The notes: generated by a model not told the origin, from the sequence alone. A stretch of 64,000 bases of DNA from Desulfosediminicola ganghwensis (GCF_005116675.2 NZ_CP050699.1:4266001-4330000), one strand, 5' to 3'; positions 26,258 through 36,260 are shown, numbered from the stretch's first letter. Numbers and translations: made by a program.

Positions 26258-29200
26258 CCCTTCCCCCTATGGCCAGATCGAGCTGCCTGAGTATTTCATA
26301 ATCGGGCATATCGCTATAAACCCCACTCGCTGGAAACGACGGATTCATTCCACGCACAAAGAGATACATCACCCCTCCGAAATGCTGCTCATAACTATAG
26401 CCACCCAACATGTTATCAAGAAACCTGTGCAGTACCAGGCTGTAAATCCAATACTGCAGACCATAATTGTGATGGGCCATAGCTTCGGTTAACTGCTGCC
26501 CCTGATACTCCTCGGATAGTTCACCGAGGAAGTTGGTTTTGTAATCGAGTACGTAAAACCTGCCCCGATATTCACAAACCAGATCGACAAATCCCGTCAG
26601 GTATCCCTGCATTTGCCGTGGTGTCAGCGGCACCACGGCAGGTTCATGGGCCAAAAGAGTATTGAGCCGCGTGGTATCGAGATTTTTCATATGAAAATAG
26701 AACGGCATCTCCTTCATGCAGCGGCTCTCATCGAGATCAGCCAGGCTGAAGCTGTCGTCATTACCAGCTAAAGATTCAGCCCTGAGAGGTGTCTTAACCA
26801 CCGAGGCCAGAAGCTCCTGCACCCGCTCCGCCTGTACATCCACGCCATATTTTCCGGAGAGTCGTTCAATCTCCGGCTTATATTCAGGGAACTTGTCCCG
26901 TATCGCCAGTTCCGCAAAGGGAATCAGCTCCAGGCTGTCATGAATGAGATTACCAAAGTTGGCGCCGGCCGGCAGACCGCGATGCAAAATCGGCTCTTGG
27001 CTCTCCAAATCTATCAACTCCAGCGACGTTTCTGAGCCGTGGTCCTCCTGCTCACTCAGGGCGGCCATGGCCGAATAACTGGACATCTGGTAGTCGGTTT
27101 TAAACAGGCGCCCACCCGCGACCCTCGCTTTAAGCGGCTCGGCTGCCACCGGTTCGGGACTGTATTCTGCCTGCAACTCTGTATCCCAAGCTAAAATGCT
27201 GTGCTCAACCCCGGGATTGGCGGCAAGATCGGCAAACAATTCCTGCTGAACGGTAGAGCTGCAACTCCGCTTTGCGAACAAGAGGTAGCCGAGCGCGGAC
27301 TCAAAAGACTGCATTACCTTACCGTAGCTCTTTACATCGGCCCACATGGTATAACAGCGTAACTCGGCCCTGGTCAGCGCCACATACAGCAGGCGCAAAT
27401 CTTCTGCCAGCTCCTCGGCAAGGGCTCTTTCACGATGCATTTCAAAGTTATCCGAACCGATATCAACCACCAGACGGTGATCCTCATCGTGGCAACTGAG
27501 CAGTTCCTTCTGCATCTTGATCATGCCTGAGCGATACCAGAGCACCGGGCAGAACACCACCGGATATTGCAACCCCTTCGCGCTGTGCATGGTGACTATA
27601 CGAACCGCCTGCTCGTCACTTTCAAGACGCAGTTCGCGGTCTTCATCCCGCTGATCTCCGGCTACCCGTGCCTGGAGCCAGAGCAGTGTCTGATCCGGGC
27701 CGAGCTTTTCTTCCGTCTCCGCTTCCTGCACCAACTCGATGAGATGCATGATATTGGCAATTCGACGTTCGGCCAGGCTTTCCTGGGCCAGGTTCACATA
27801 AACATCTTCAGCGCTCAACAACCGGTTCATCATCGACAGAAAACCTTTGTCCTGCCAGAGTTGATAGTACTCAAGAAAGCGATTGAACCAGTTATCATAC
27901 TCTGTTTCGCTCTCCCAGATACGCTGCAACTCGTTGCCGGTATGGCTGAACCAGGAAATTGTCATCGCAGCTTTAAGCCGGTAACTGTCACCGGGCACTA
28001 CCAGTCCCTGCAGAAGACTATGAAGTTCTCTGGCCTCTGTGGTCTCAAACACTCCTGTTTTACTTGTCACTATCGCCGGCACGCCGACCCTGGCAAAAGC
28101 CTGCAGATACTCGTTTGCCTGTCTGTTGGTTCGTACCAGCACCGCAATATCCCGGGCCTGCAGTTTCCGTTCATCGACCTTACCATCCAGCACTTTACGA
28201 ACTTTAGCCGGTTGCTCATGGTGCAGTAGACGACATGTTTCGTAAATCACATACTGCTGGAATTTCTGAGCCGCTTTCCCCGAAGCCCAGCGTCCGTCTT
28301 TAGCGCTCTCCATCTCAGCCAACTGACAATAGTGCATCACACCGAGTGGCTCACCTGCAAGCAGCAAAGTACCATCATCTGCCGTTTTTGCCGGTTCTAC
28401 CGGATAAAACGGCATCTGCGTCTCATCAAAGTCAAAAGGCCTGGTGCGGGCAGAAAACAATCGATTCACTTCTTCAACCAGCTGCGGATGGGAGCGATAG
28501 TTGCGTTGCAGAGTCAATTGATCGCCGGCTTCATTTCGTGCCTTGAAATACGAGTAAATATCAGCGCCACGAAAGCGGTAAATAGCCTGCTTAGGGTCGC
28601 CGATCAGGTAGAGATAGTGTTGGTCATCGCCGAACAGCCTTGAAAAAATACGCCATTGCGCCGAATCCGTATCCTGAAATTCATCAATCAAGGCCATCTT
28701 AAAGCGTTCGCCAAGCTTGTCAGACAACAGATCATCAGCCTGATCCAGCGCTTCATCCAACCTCCTGATCAGGTCGTCGAACGACATGTAGCCCAACTCC
28801 TGCAGGCGTGTGCGCAGTTCACTCTCAAGTGTTTTGATAAGCTCGCTGCGAAAAGAGAGCAGGAGTTCAGTTGCAGCCTGGTCAAAATCATGGGGGAGAT
28901 TGCTGACAGGTAGTGGCCAGTCAGCCAGGAATGCATCCTGAACATTTTTTTTCACCTTCCTGCTGTTCAATTCCCCTTTCAGGCCGTCAACGGTAAGCCA
29001 GTTCAATGAATTAGGGAGAACAGAGGATTGGCCACCGAAAAACAATTCGGCACGCTGCCACCACTCGTCAAAACCTTCCTGCAACTTTTTCTTAAACTTG
29101 CCGTCCGCCAACGCATTCTCAAAAAACGGTCGCAGTGTATCGGCATGGGCAGCCCACCAGCGGCCCAGATCGTCATAGGATGTCTCGAAGCGGGTAATAA

Positions 29201-29822
29201 TATCGGCCAGAGGCATGAGCTGAGGCTCCAGGCAGTCATAGCCCGATGCCACGCCAAAGACACTTTTATAGAGCTGACCCGGGGTCTGGTAGTGATCGGT
29301 GAGCACACCACACACCCGGGGTGACAACGGATATACCTGGTTGCGCCAGAAATCCTGCACTACCTGCTCACGAATCCGATCAATGTCGGCCAGCAACTCC
29401 ACATCGAAGAGCTGACCGCTCTCAAGGGCCTGCTCGGTCAACATACGCTGACAAAAAGAGTGAATGGTGAAGATACCCGCCCGGTCGATATCATAAAGCC
29501 CAAGTTGCAGAAGCTTTTTCGCCCTCTCCCTGTCCTGAACAGTTTCCAGCCAACTCAGTATGGTCGCATCAGCCGTTGCCCCGCCATCGAGCAGGTCACG
29601 GGCCTGGGCAAGCCTTTGCCGGATTCTGCCACGCAACTCCTCCGTGGCGGCCTTGGTGAAAGTGACCACCAGAATCCGGTCTATGGGTATTTCAAGTTCG
29701 GTGATCGCCCGTAAAACCAGCATACCAATGGCATAGGTCTTGCCGGTGCCCGCGCTGGCCTCTATCAGGTTTATACCGGTATTGAGCTTCGATCTGGCAC
29801 TATCGAGAAATTGATCAACCAT
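26244..29822 (-). CDS. recB: Exodeoxyribonuclease V subunit beta, RecB helicase-nuclease
   Basis: 1192 residues from ATG 29822 (MVDQFLDSARSKL); the longer frame to 29939 would overlap recC by 125 bases. UvrD-type motifs: Walker A EASAGTGKT, LIDEFQDTDSAQW, QRNYRSHP, VRIVTMHSAKGLQYPVV and LLYVALTRA. The C-terminal PD-(D/E)XK nuclease is intact: GFVDLVCEYRGRFYVLDYKTN carries the aspartate and DYK triad. It unwinds and degrades DNA ends until Chi, then loads RecA. The start overlaps the recC stop by eight bases. Confidence 0.95.
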   Translation of the reverse strand: MVDQFLDSARSKLNTGINLIEASAGTGKTYAIGMLVLRAITELEIPIDRILVVTFTKAATEELRGRIRQRLAQARDLLDGGATADATILSWLETVQDRERAKKLLQLGLYDIDRAGIFTIHSFCQRMLTEQALESGQLFDVELLADIDRIREQVVQDFWRNQVYPLSPRVCGVLTDHYQTPGQLYKSVFGVASGYDCLEPQLMPLADIITRFETSYDDLGRWWAAHADTLRPFFENALADGKFKKKLQEGFDEWWQRAELFFGGQSSVLPNSLNWLTVDGLKGELNSRKVKKNVQDAFLADWPLPVSNLPHDFDQAATELLLSFRSELIKTLESELRTRLQELGYMSFDDLIRRLDEALDQADDLLSDKLGERFKMALIDEFQDTDSAQWRIFSRLFGDDQHYLYLIGDPKQAIYRFRGADIYSYFKARNEAGDQLTLQRNYRSHPQLVEEVNRLFSARTRPFDFDETQMPFYPVEPAKTADDGTLLLAGEPLGVMHYCQLAEMESAKDGRWASGKAAQKFQQYVIYETCRLLHHEQPAKVRKVLDGKVDERKLQARDIAVLVRTNRQANEYLQAFARVGVPAIVTSKTGVFETTEARELHSLLQGLVVPGDSYRLKAAMTISWFSHTGNELQRIWESETEYDNWFNRFLEYYQLWQDKGFLSMMNRLLSAEDVYVNLAQESLAERRIANIMHLIELVQEAETEEKLGPDQTLLWLQARVAGDQRDEDRELRLESDEQAVRIVTMHSAKGLQYPVVFCPVLWYRSGMIKMQKELLSCHDEDHRLVVDIGSDNFEMHRERALAEELAEDLRLLYVALTRAELRCYTMWADVKSYGKVMQSFESALGYLLFAKRSCSSTVQQELFADLAANPGVEHSILAWDTELQAEYSPEPVAAEPLKARVAGGRLFKTDYQMSSYSAMAALSEQEDHGSETSLELIDLESQEPILHRGLPAGANFGNLIHDSLELIPFAELAIRDKFPEYKPEIERLSGKYGVDVQAERVQELLASVVKTPLRAESLAGNDDSFSLADLDESRCMKEMPFYFHMKNLDTTRLNTLLAHEPAVVPLTPRQMQGYLTGFVDLVCEYRGRFYVLDYKTNFLGELSEEYQGQQLTEAMAHHNYGLQYWIYSLVLHRFLDNMLGGYSYEQHFGGVMYLFVRGMNPSFPASGVYSDMPDYEILRQLDLAIGGRDEIC

Positions 29823-32800
29823 CGGTCTGACTCCAAATCGGTAACAATACTGTCCGGCAGAGTTCTTCGAACTCCGAATCAAGAAAATCTGCCGGATCAC
29901 TGTTGCGTAACAACAGGGCCAGCTCTGCATCATATCCATTGTCCAGGGTTCTGTTGAGCGCTGTCAGAGCCGCCTGCAACATACCCTCACCTTTAGGCAG
30001 CCTCTTCACCCATTCGATACCGGGCTCGACCAGCAACCTGCTTGGCGATTTATTGCCTGCCACAAACAGGTCGAGCATCAGCTCAAGGTTTGGCATAAGC
30101 CCTGAGCCACCAGACAATACCCTGCGGTCATCACTACCACATACATAGGTTGTGGTAAAACTGCCCGTTACCTCCCGGTAAACGAGATGATGCAACCAGC
30201 CTTTCAACACATCTCTGCCACGCAGTTTTCCATAGCGGCAGAGCAATATCCCCTGCTCGTAGATATTGGTAAGTCGTCCCCGTAAATGGTACCCGCTAAC
30301 ATCGAGTTCGATATCAAGATCCTCAGCTCTCTCTCCCATATCAAGTTCTGAAATTGACAGGGCAAACGACTCCATTTCACTTCTCTTTCTTTCAAACTCA
30401 AGGTTACCTGGGGCACCGAGCGGCCAACGGCCTGTCGTTGTCAGTTTATTGAACCTGTCGTCCAGGCTCTCCCTGTTCAATATCGCCTCGAGTATCTCCT
30501 GATCCAACAGATACTTTTCAAGTCCATCGGCCTGAAACGGCTCACTCTCATCCACGGTCTCCGCGTCACTTCCAAGCTGAATATTCAGGCAATTCCGAAC
30601 AAACCAACGCTGTGGATTGGCATAGAAAACGAGGAGATCTGCAAAGTTTATCATTCCGTTTTCGATATCCCGGCTCCCGCTCCACCAGGCAGACCTTATC
30701 ACCCGATCACCCCGAAGATTTTCTGCCACTTTCAGATAACGTTCATCATAACTGAACAGCGTATCGGACAGACCTGAGAAGTAGTGACGGCTAAACGGAT
30801 GCAGAGGGTGCCGAACAACGAAATTCCGGCGTTGATAATAATCTTCGAGAATTTCAAGCAGCTCAGATACTACCACCGAGGGGGGAATCTCCTCATTGGT
30901 TCTGATGGACTGACCGATGTAGCTTATATAGAGCTGATCACGGGCCGCGAGCAATGCCTCCAGGAACTGGTAGCGATCATCCATCCGCCGCGATCTGTCA
31001 CCCGGTTTATGTTGAAGGGCAAGCAGATCGAAAGTTGCATGGCGGTCATTGGTCGGGAACACCGTATCGTTCATGCCGATCAGACACACCACCTTGAAAG
31101 GAATGGAACGCATGGGCAGCATTGAGCAGAAGGTTAACTGTCCCCGCAAAAACCCTGAACTGGAACGAGTTTCCCGAGCAGTATGATCCAACCAGGTTCG
31201 TACCACTTCAAAATCCACAGGACTGTTGTGAAAATGCCCCGGCCCATCGGCCAGATCAGCCAGTACTTCCTGGAGTTCCAGGAATTCCTTGGTGATAAAA
31301 CGTTCACTCTCGTCGCGGAACAGTTCACGGCAATAGTGAATAAACAGCTCAGCCCATTCTTTTAAGGTGTAACGTTTACTGAAATCTCTCTGGGCCCGTT
31401 CTATGATATCGATAAATTTGCAGAGACCACCGAGCGAGGCGGCACCGCTTCCTTCAATATCCGTGAAAGGCAGTACACCAGCCACGAACTCGTCACGGTC
31501 CATGGCATAGCCCATCAGCAACCGCTCCAGCCCGACCTGCCAGCTCCCCTCACCCATCTCAGGCAGCCCCATCTCTTTCCGTTGCCGGGCCGACAGCCCC
31601 CAACGAATACCGGCCCGCACCACCCAGTCATGGAGCTTTTCCAGATCAGCCGGAGCAAGATGCAGAGGCTCGGCAATGACCGGCTCTTTCAACAGGGTCA
31701 TGACCTCATCCCAACCGAAACGTCCCTTGAACAGAGCCAGAAACTCATCAAATGCAGCAAAGACACTATTTCGCTTACGGAGGCTTCTATCGGAAATCGA
31801 GTGCTGGATATCATCAAAAACTGAGGGAATCAGCGCTGCATACTCCTGGATATCCGGGGCCATAACCACAATATCCCGTAATTGGAGTGCAGAATCATCA
31901 TAGAGCCAGCTCTTGATATGGTCTTTGAGGATGGAGAGTTCACGCAGCCTTGAATGGCTGGATACAATACGGATGGAGTGGTCATCTTCAGGCCATTCCT
32001 CATCGCTTCTAGCCACCTCTCCCGCCAGCAGGTCGGACTGCAGCGTCTTGAGCAATGACGGTTCACCATCCTCCAGCGGGTCGTAATAACTGTCAAAGTC
32101 GAGATCGAAATCGACACCCTCAAGCAGCATCCGTTGAAAATCCCTGCCTTGCCGTCCCAAGGAAATAAGCAGAGGATGGCTTTCCGGTGTTTCTTCGATT
32201 TCCATAGGAAAGTTCGATGCACTTATATCGTTTTTCAGGCTCCTGAGCAGTACCTGCCGGCGACTTTCGATATCTCCCCAGTACTCCCGGCATGGGGAAA
32301 GCAGAAAGAGATGAACGTCGGAGTGACGGGCCAGGCCCTGAAGAAAATTCAGGAAAAGCGGCGGCATTATGGAAAGACCGAAAACCGACACTCGCTGGGG
32401 TACAATATGGCTCAGATCATCCCCCTGCTGCAAACGTGTCACCAGTCGGCCCAGTACCTGGCCACGATGGGGCATATTGCCAAGACGCGCGGCCAACCTG
32501 TTCCACAGTGCGCACTGCCAGCGCTCGGCGGGATCGCTGGACACCATCCTTTGCTCGGCCCAGGAATCTATCATCTGAGGGCGCATAAGCTGGTACTGAT
32601 CAAATACATTTGATAACTGGTCGGCAAGCTGAAAGCGCTTCAATTCCAGATTCTGCCCCTGCAGATAGTTGATGAGCGGAGAATAGACCTCGCCATCGAG
32701 GTCACGAAGGATCTCTTCCAACTGCCAGGCTACGGATTTTCTGTCATAGCCATCAGGCGTGATATCCATATCGAGACCGGCGGCAATATGGCGGAGAAAA

Positions 32801-33000
32801 CCGAGCGGCAGATGGTATTCGAAATTACAGAAGCTGGTGAAATGATCGGCCAGGGTCTGGGAGATCATACGCTCCATCCCCTGGCTCTGGATCAGGAAAC
32901 ACTCCGGGGCAAACAGATCCCGGCGCAGATCCACTTCGAACAGCTGAACCAGGTGATAAAGCAGGTTTTCCGTTCTGTTGGAAACGTGAAGATAGAGCAT
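29815..33000 (-). CDS. recC: Exodeoxyribonuclease V subunit gamma, RecC
   Basis: 1061 residues, slightly shorter than the E. coli 1122. The opening SNRTENLLYHLV and the QSQGMERMISQTLADHF segment are typical RecC starts; the middle has VSVFGLSIMPPLFLNFLQGLA and LPMRSIPFKVVCLIGMND, conserved RecC strings. RecC is an inactive helicase/nuclease relative that splits the strands and reads Chi. First gene of the operon; no strong ribosome site before the ATG. A DNA segment with TTGACA about 120 bases upstream could hold the promoter. Confidence 0.94.
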   Translation of the reverse strand: MLYLHVSNRTENLLYHLVQLFEVDLRRDLFAPECFLIQSQGMERMISQTLADHFTSFCNFEYHLPLGFLRHIAAGLDMDITPDGYDRKSVAWQLEEILRDLDGEVYSPLINYLQGQNLELKRFQLADQLSNVFDQYQLMRPQMIDSWAEQRMVSSDPAERWQCALWNRLAARLGNMPHRGQVLGRLVTRLQQGDDLSHIVPQRVSVFGLSIMPPLFLNFLQGLARHSDVHLFLLSPCREYWGDIESRRQVLLRSLKNDISASNFPMEIEETPESHPLLISLGRQGRDFQRMLLEGVDFDLDFDSYYDPLEDGEPSLLKTLQSDLLAGEVARSDEEWPEDDHSIRIVSSHSRLRELSILKDHIKSWLYDDSALQLRDIVVMAPDIQEYAALIPSVFDDIQHSISDRSLRKRNSVFAAFDEFLALFKGRFGWDEVMTLLKEPVIAEPLHLAPADLEKLHDWVVRAGIRWGLSARQRKEMGLPEMGEGSWQVGLERLLMGYAMDRDEFVAGVLPFTDIEGSGAASLGGLCKFIDIIERAQRDFSKRYTLKEWAELFIHYCRELFRDESERFITKEFLELQEVLADLADGPGHFHNSPVDFEVVRTWLDHTARETRSSSGFLRGQLTFCSMLPMRSIPFKVVCLIGMNDTVFPTNDRHATFDLLALQHKPGDRSRRMDDRYQFLEALLAARDQLYISYIGQSIRTNEEIPPSVVVSELLEILEDYYQRRNFVVRHPLHPFSRHYFSGLSDTLFSYDERYLKVAENLRGDRVIRSAWWSGSRDIENGMINFADLLVFYANPQRWFVRNCLNIQLGSDAETVDESEPFQADGLEKYLLDQEILEAILNRESLDDRFNKLTTTGRWPLGAPGNLEFERKRSEMESFALSISELDMGERAEDLDIELDVSGYHLRGRLTNIYEQGILLCRYGKLRGRDVLKGWLHHLVYREVTGSFTTTYVCGSDDRRVLSGGSGLMPNLELMLDLFVAGNKSPSRLLVEPGIEWVKRLPKGEGMLQAALTALNRTLDNGYDAELALLLRNSDPADFLDSEFEELCRTVLLPIWSQTDG

Positions 33001-33211
33001 AGCAGCTCACAGTTGTGAAGTTCAAACCGCTGCGGAACCCTCGGCAGAGCCTGGAGAGTAAAGCGGTTGCCGAAGCGTTAGCTGAACAGGAAATTTCAAA
33101 ATCAACAGGAAAATTCAACAAACATGTCAAGCCGATACAACTCCGCCTGAATTAACCTGGTGATACCGGGAAATCTCAAGTTCCGTGTTTACACCTATGG
33201 TACAGATGGTA

Positions 33212-33502
33212 TTATTGCGTTACGCCTGCATAATCGTAAATGCCGTAGATCAGGCCTGCCATAATACCGATGGCGAAGAACAAACGTAAACGTCGATCCC
33301 AGGGCATTGTTTTGCCGCCTGCCATATATTGCAGTAGGGCAATAACAATATAGGTTATACCTGCCACATACGGTGCAGTCTGCAATATCTGCCAGCCGGT
33401 GGCCTTGGCGGTCGCCATGGCATCGCTACCCAGCCTGAGGTTAAAGAGCAGGTAGAGAACTGCTGACAATACAAAAGTAATTCTTTCCTTAATTTCTGAC
33501 AT
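33212..33502 (-). CDS. Small three-helix membrane protein
   Basis: A 96-residue inner-membrane protein with three hydrophobic segments: ITFVLSAVLYLLFNL, APYVAGITYIVIALLQYMA and LFFAIGIMAGLIYGIYDYA, separated by short charged loops (KTMPWDRRLR). No motif that I recognise. It starts at an ATG that abuts the ATG of the plus-strand neighbour (CATATG at 33500-33505), so there is no untranslated space between the two genes. No ribosome site is visible before this start. Probably real given the composition and three clean helices. Confidence 0.65.
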   Translation of the reverse strand: MSEIKERITFVLSAVLYLLFNLRLGSDAMATAKATGWQILQTAPYVAGITYIVIALLQYMAGGKTMPWDRRLRLFFAIGIMAGLIYGIYDYAGVTQ

Positions 33503-34555
33503 ATGAGCACACTAGAAGCGTTATATTTTCCCGGAACAGAACTTTACTCCGGAAGTCAGTTCCCGATTTTTCTTTTTTTGGACAAGGTTCATCTGCTTCA
33601 GCCGGTCGAGGAAGAACATGCCGCCGGCGACACCGCAGATATATTCATAACACGAGGTCTCTGTCAAGCACATACTCCGGTGGTTCTTGGCGAAAATCGT
33701 GACCGATTCTTGCGCCTTATCTCCGACATCAGGGAGCGTAAAGATGACTACGCCGCCCAGCTCAGCGGTCTGACCATAGCCTCATTATCGCAAAAAAAGA
33801 GTTCTATAGACGATAGTCAGTTTGGAATTATTTCCTCCCTCCTGGGTAGTCAGGGGGTTAAAGCACAGCCTGAGCAGGAGGATGATGTAGAACTCTGGCA
33901 GGCTCGCCTGGTATTAAAGATCGGGGAAATTCTTGACCGTGAGGATGAAGAGATAGCTATGCAGATGGCTGTTTTGGAGGACGATGAACAAGGTCTGTTC
34001 AAGGCGCTGCAGGGCGAATTTGATGATGACGAGGAATCTCTCTTCGATGAGCTGAAACAACTCAAGGAAAACATCTCCAAGCCAACCGCATCCACAATAG
34101 CGAACAGACTTTCCGCGTGGTCGAAACTTTATCGGGCAGGAGAAATCCCTTCCCGGTACATCTGGCTGACTCATTCTGAAGAAACTGGTGATACCATGCT
34201 GGAGAGGTATCAGGAGCAAACAAACATCGCGCCCGTGAAGCTGGTACAATTTACGCTGCCGGCCAATATCGGCTGGGCGCGCACAGAAGCAAGCGATGCA
34301 GCCACCGCCTTTCGCAGTCAATACCCTGAACTGATACAAAAGATTAACGAAGCCCTGCACAAAAAAGACAGCACCAGCCTGCAGGAATTGTCAGTCGAAT
34401 GGTCACAGGCACTGGAAGCACATTTCCCTGCCTCCCAAACCGGCAGAACCGAGCTTGAGTTCTATACCATCGCTGACCGGCCATGTGATGAACTTATCGG
34501 CTCTGAGAAAAAAGATTCCGGCATGCTGCTCGGCATCGTTCGCTGGAAAGAGTGA
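33503..34555 (+). CDS. Hypothetical acidic protein
   Basis: A 350-residue soluble protein, strongly acidic in the middle (ILDREDEEIAMQMAVLEDDEQ and DDDEESLFDEL). The N-terminus EALYFPGTELYSGSQFPIFLF reads like a conserved domain start; residues 90-200 are helical and charged; the end has ELEFYTIADRPCDELIG. No signal peptide, membrane segment, or cysteine motif. I do not recognise the family. It starts directly at the ATG next to the minus-strand gene and has no ribosome site. A perfect bidirectional terminator follows it. Confidence 0.7.
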   Translation: MSTLEALYFPGTELYSGSQFPIFLFLDKVHLLQPVEEEHAAGDTADIFITRGLCQAHTPVVLGENRDRFLRLISDIRERKDDYAAQLSGLTIASLSQKKSSIDDSQFGIISSLLGSQGVKAQPEQEDDVELWQARLVLKIGEILDREDEEIAMQMAVLEDDEQGLFKALQGEFDDDEESLFDELKQLKENISKPTASTIANRLSAWSKLYRAGEIPSRYIWLTHSEETGDTMLERYQEQTNIAPVKLVQFTLPANIGWARTEASDAATAFRSQYPELIQKINEALHKKDSTSLQELSVEWSQALEAHFPASQTGRTELEFYTIADRPCDELIGSEKKDSGMLLGIVRWKE

Positions 34556-34602
34556 CAGGCTTTTTCCGGCCACTAGAAAGCTCAACAGCCTACAAATATG
34601 AA

Positions 34603-34641
34603 AAGGGGCTGCCCGTACATTACGGGCAGCCCCTTCTTTTT
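34603..34641. terminator. Bidirectional intrinsic terminator
   Basis: AAGGGGCTGCCCGTA (34603-34617) pairs perfectly with 34621-34635, loop CAT, then a T-run to 34641; a shorter A-run on the left serves the minus strand. Ends the hypothetical gene and the convergent usp gene. Confidence 0.88.
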
Positions 34642-34667
34642 TGTGAGGTCTAAACGTATTTCAGCCC

Positions 34668-35162
34668 TCACTTCTTTTCAGGTGCAATGCCACACTTATA
34701 TGGATTAATGGTTAAAACCGGACACTGGGCTGCCCGAACCACTTTGTCTGCCACACTGCCGAACATGATCTTCTCAAGCCCTTTGTAACCATGGGTTCCC
34801 ATGATGATCATATCACCTTCCACTTCTGCCACAAACTCTACAATCTGTTCAGCGACGTCGCCCATGAACACTCGACTTTCCAGTTTTGTAACACCATATT
34901 CGTCGCACTTTTTCTTAAGCTCTTTACAAAAACTCTCCATCTTATCCTCAGCACCTTCCACCAGTTCACTTTCCAGATTGGGCATGCTCATCTGGGGAAC
35001 AAAGAATCCCGAGTAATCTTCAAAGTTCTGCACAACAAAAACGAGATACATCTCGGCCTGGAACTTTCCAGCCATATAGGCCGCCGACTCTGCGATCATT
35101 TTTGAGTTATCAGAGAAATCGATAGGTGTGACAATGCGGCGAACGTCCATAATTGTATTCAT
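34668..35162 (-). CDS. Universal stress protein, UspA family
   Basis: 164 residues with an AGGAGG site before the ATG. The N-terminal RRIVTPIDFSDNSKMIAES and the C-terminal nucleotide-binding string MIIMGTHGYKGLEKIMFGSVADKV with a closing CPVLTI are the UspA landmarks; the GTHG-x2-G-x9-GSVA pattern indicates an ATP-binding member. Such proteins accumulate under starvation, oxygen or stationary-phase stress. Cytoplasmic, usually a dimer. Monocistronic. Confidence 0.92.
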   Translation of the reverse strand: MNTIMDVRRIVTPIDFSDNSKMIAESAAYMAGKFQAEMYLVFVVQNFEDYSGFFVPQMSMPNLESELVEGAEDKMESFCKELKKKCDEYGVTKLESRVFMGDVAEQIVEFVAEVEGDMIIMGTHGYKGLEKIMFGSVADKVVRAAQCPVLTINPYKCGIAPEKK

Positions 35163-35484
35163 ACAAACCTCCTGTTGCTCCAGTCCAACTGCTTATAGAA
35201 TGATATCCCATAGAGCCGGACATCACCCAGCTGCAGCACCGGTTTAGGGTTTCGGTCTATTGTGTTAATTCTTATATTATCTCTATTTTTTCACAGCACT
35301 GTAGAATAATCAAGGGGTTATTCCACACCTGATTACCCATTCCAGAAGGAATTATCATACCACATCAATAACTGACCTGTTAACTGTTGAAAATTTGTCA
35401 TTACTGAATATTGTGTTCGGGTTATTCGAATTTATCAGACGCCCAGACAGTGAGCGTATTCTTGTATTTTTTTGGAGGAATGAG
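35163..35484. other. Divergent intergenic region of usp and MOSC gene
   Basis: 322 bases, no gene. Toward the MOSC gene a candidate promoter lies at 35387-35414 (TTGAAA, 16 bases, TATTGT). A frame open from 35395 continues into the MOSC gene but has no ribosome site at its start. I looked for a molybdenum-cofactor riboswitch and did not see one. Confidence 0.45.
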
Positions 35485-36213
35485 ATGATGCGGATTAAGG
35501 CAATCTCGATCAGTGATCGTAAAGGTGTTCGAAAGAAAAATATCGATTCAGTCAAGCTGATCGAAAGTTTTGGTCTTGAAAACGACGCACATGGTGGAAA
35601 ATGGCACAGGCAGGTGAGTTTTCTTGCTGAAGAGTCCATTCAGACCATGCGCGATAAAGGCCTTGAAGTAGTGGCAGGAAACTTTGCCGAAAACATTACC
35701 ACAGAAGGTATCGATCTCTGCAATCTCCCGGTGGGTACCCATATTCGTCTCGGCCGGACTGAGCTGATTATCTCCCAGCTTGGTAAAGTCTGCCACAATC
35801 CCTGCGCAATCTACCACCAGGCCGGTGATTGTGTCATGCCGCGTGAAGGGATTTTCGGTGTGGTCATCCAAGGTGGTGAAATCTCCGTTGGTGACGAGAT
35901 AGAGGTTCTTGAAAAGCGCTCCAGTTCAGCAGCTATTATCGGCAACCGTGACAGTGAGAAACAGTTCGGTGAGCAGATCGGTGAGATTCTGGTAAACAAG
36001 TGGCAGCCGGGCTTTATCCGTTTTGACACCTTAAAGCAGAAAGAGGATAATCTGGAAGCTGTTTTAACGGATTTGATTGAGACTCAGAATGTGAGCAGAA
36101 TCGTGATATTCGACCCGAGCGGAAAGCATGCGCTGGCGCTGGCCGGAAGAACTATACCTGACAGTGTCGAACTCCACTATTGCAAGTCCATCGAAGAGCT
36201 TGAGCAGCTTTAG
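35485..36213 (+). CDS. MOSC-domain protein with degenerate MogA-like tail
   Basis: 242 residues from ATG 35485, five bases after GGAGGA; the frame opens earlier but this start is clearly favoured. The MOSC domain fills residues 1-145: GLENDAHGGKWHRQVS, GNFAENITTEGIDLCNLPVG, and KVCHNPCAIYHQAGDCVMPREGIF. MOSC proteins handle molybdenum cofactor or sulfur. The remaining 95 residues look like the first half of a MogA/MoaB domain (RDSEKQFGEQIGEIL, then LTDLIETQNVSRIVIFDPSG) but lack the GGTG motif, so molybdopterin adenylylation is unlikely. Full MOSC-MogA fusions are known in related bacteria, which suggests decay or divergence here. Confidence 0.85.
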   Translation: MMRIKAISISDRKGVRKKNIDSVKLIESFGLENDAHGGKWHRQVSFLAEESIQTMRDKGLEVVAGNFAENITTEGIDLCNLPVGTHIRLGRTELIISQLGKVCHNPCAIYHQAGDCVMPREGIFGVVIQGGEISVGDEIEVLEKRSSSAAIIGNRDSEKQFGEQIGEILVNKWQPGFIRFDTLKQKEDNLEAVLTDLIETQNVSRIVIFDPSGKHALALAGRTIPDSVELHYCKSIEELEQL

Positions 36214-36228
36214 AGCACGGCTTCTGTC

Positions 36229-36260
36229 CATGTGCGGTCACATCAAGCTGTCCGCACATG
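36229..36260 (+). terminator. Stem-loop after MOSC gene
   Basis: CATGTGCGG (36229-36237) pairs with CCGCACATG (36252-36260), loop 14 bases. No T-run follows, so it may be a weak terminator or mRNA end stabiliser. Confidence 0.4.

Noticed and set aside
35163..35484. Molybdenum-cofactor riboswitch before the MOSC gene
   Set aside because: The context invited it, but I could not find the expected paired elements.
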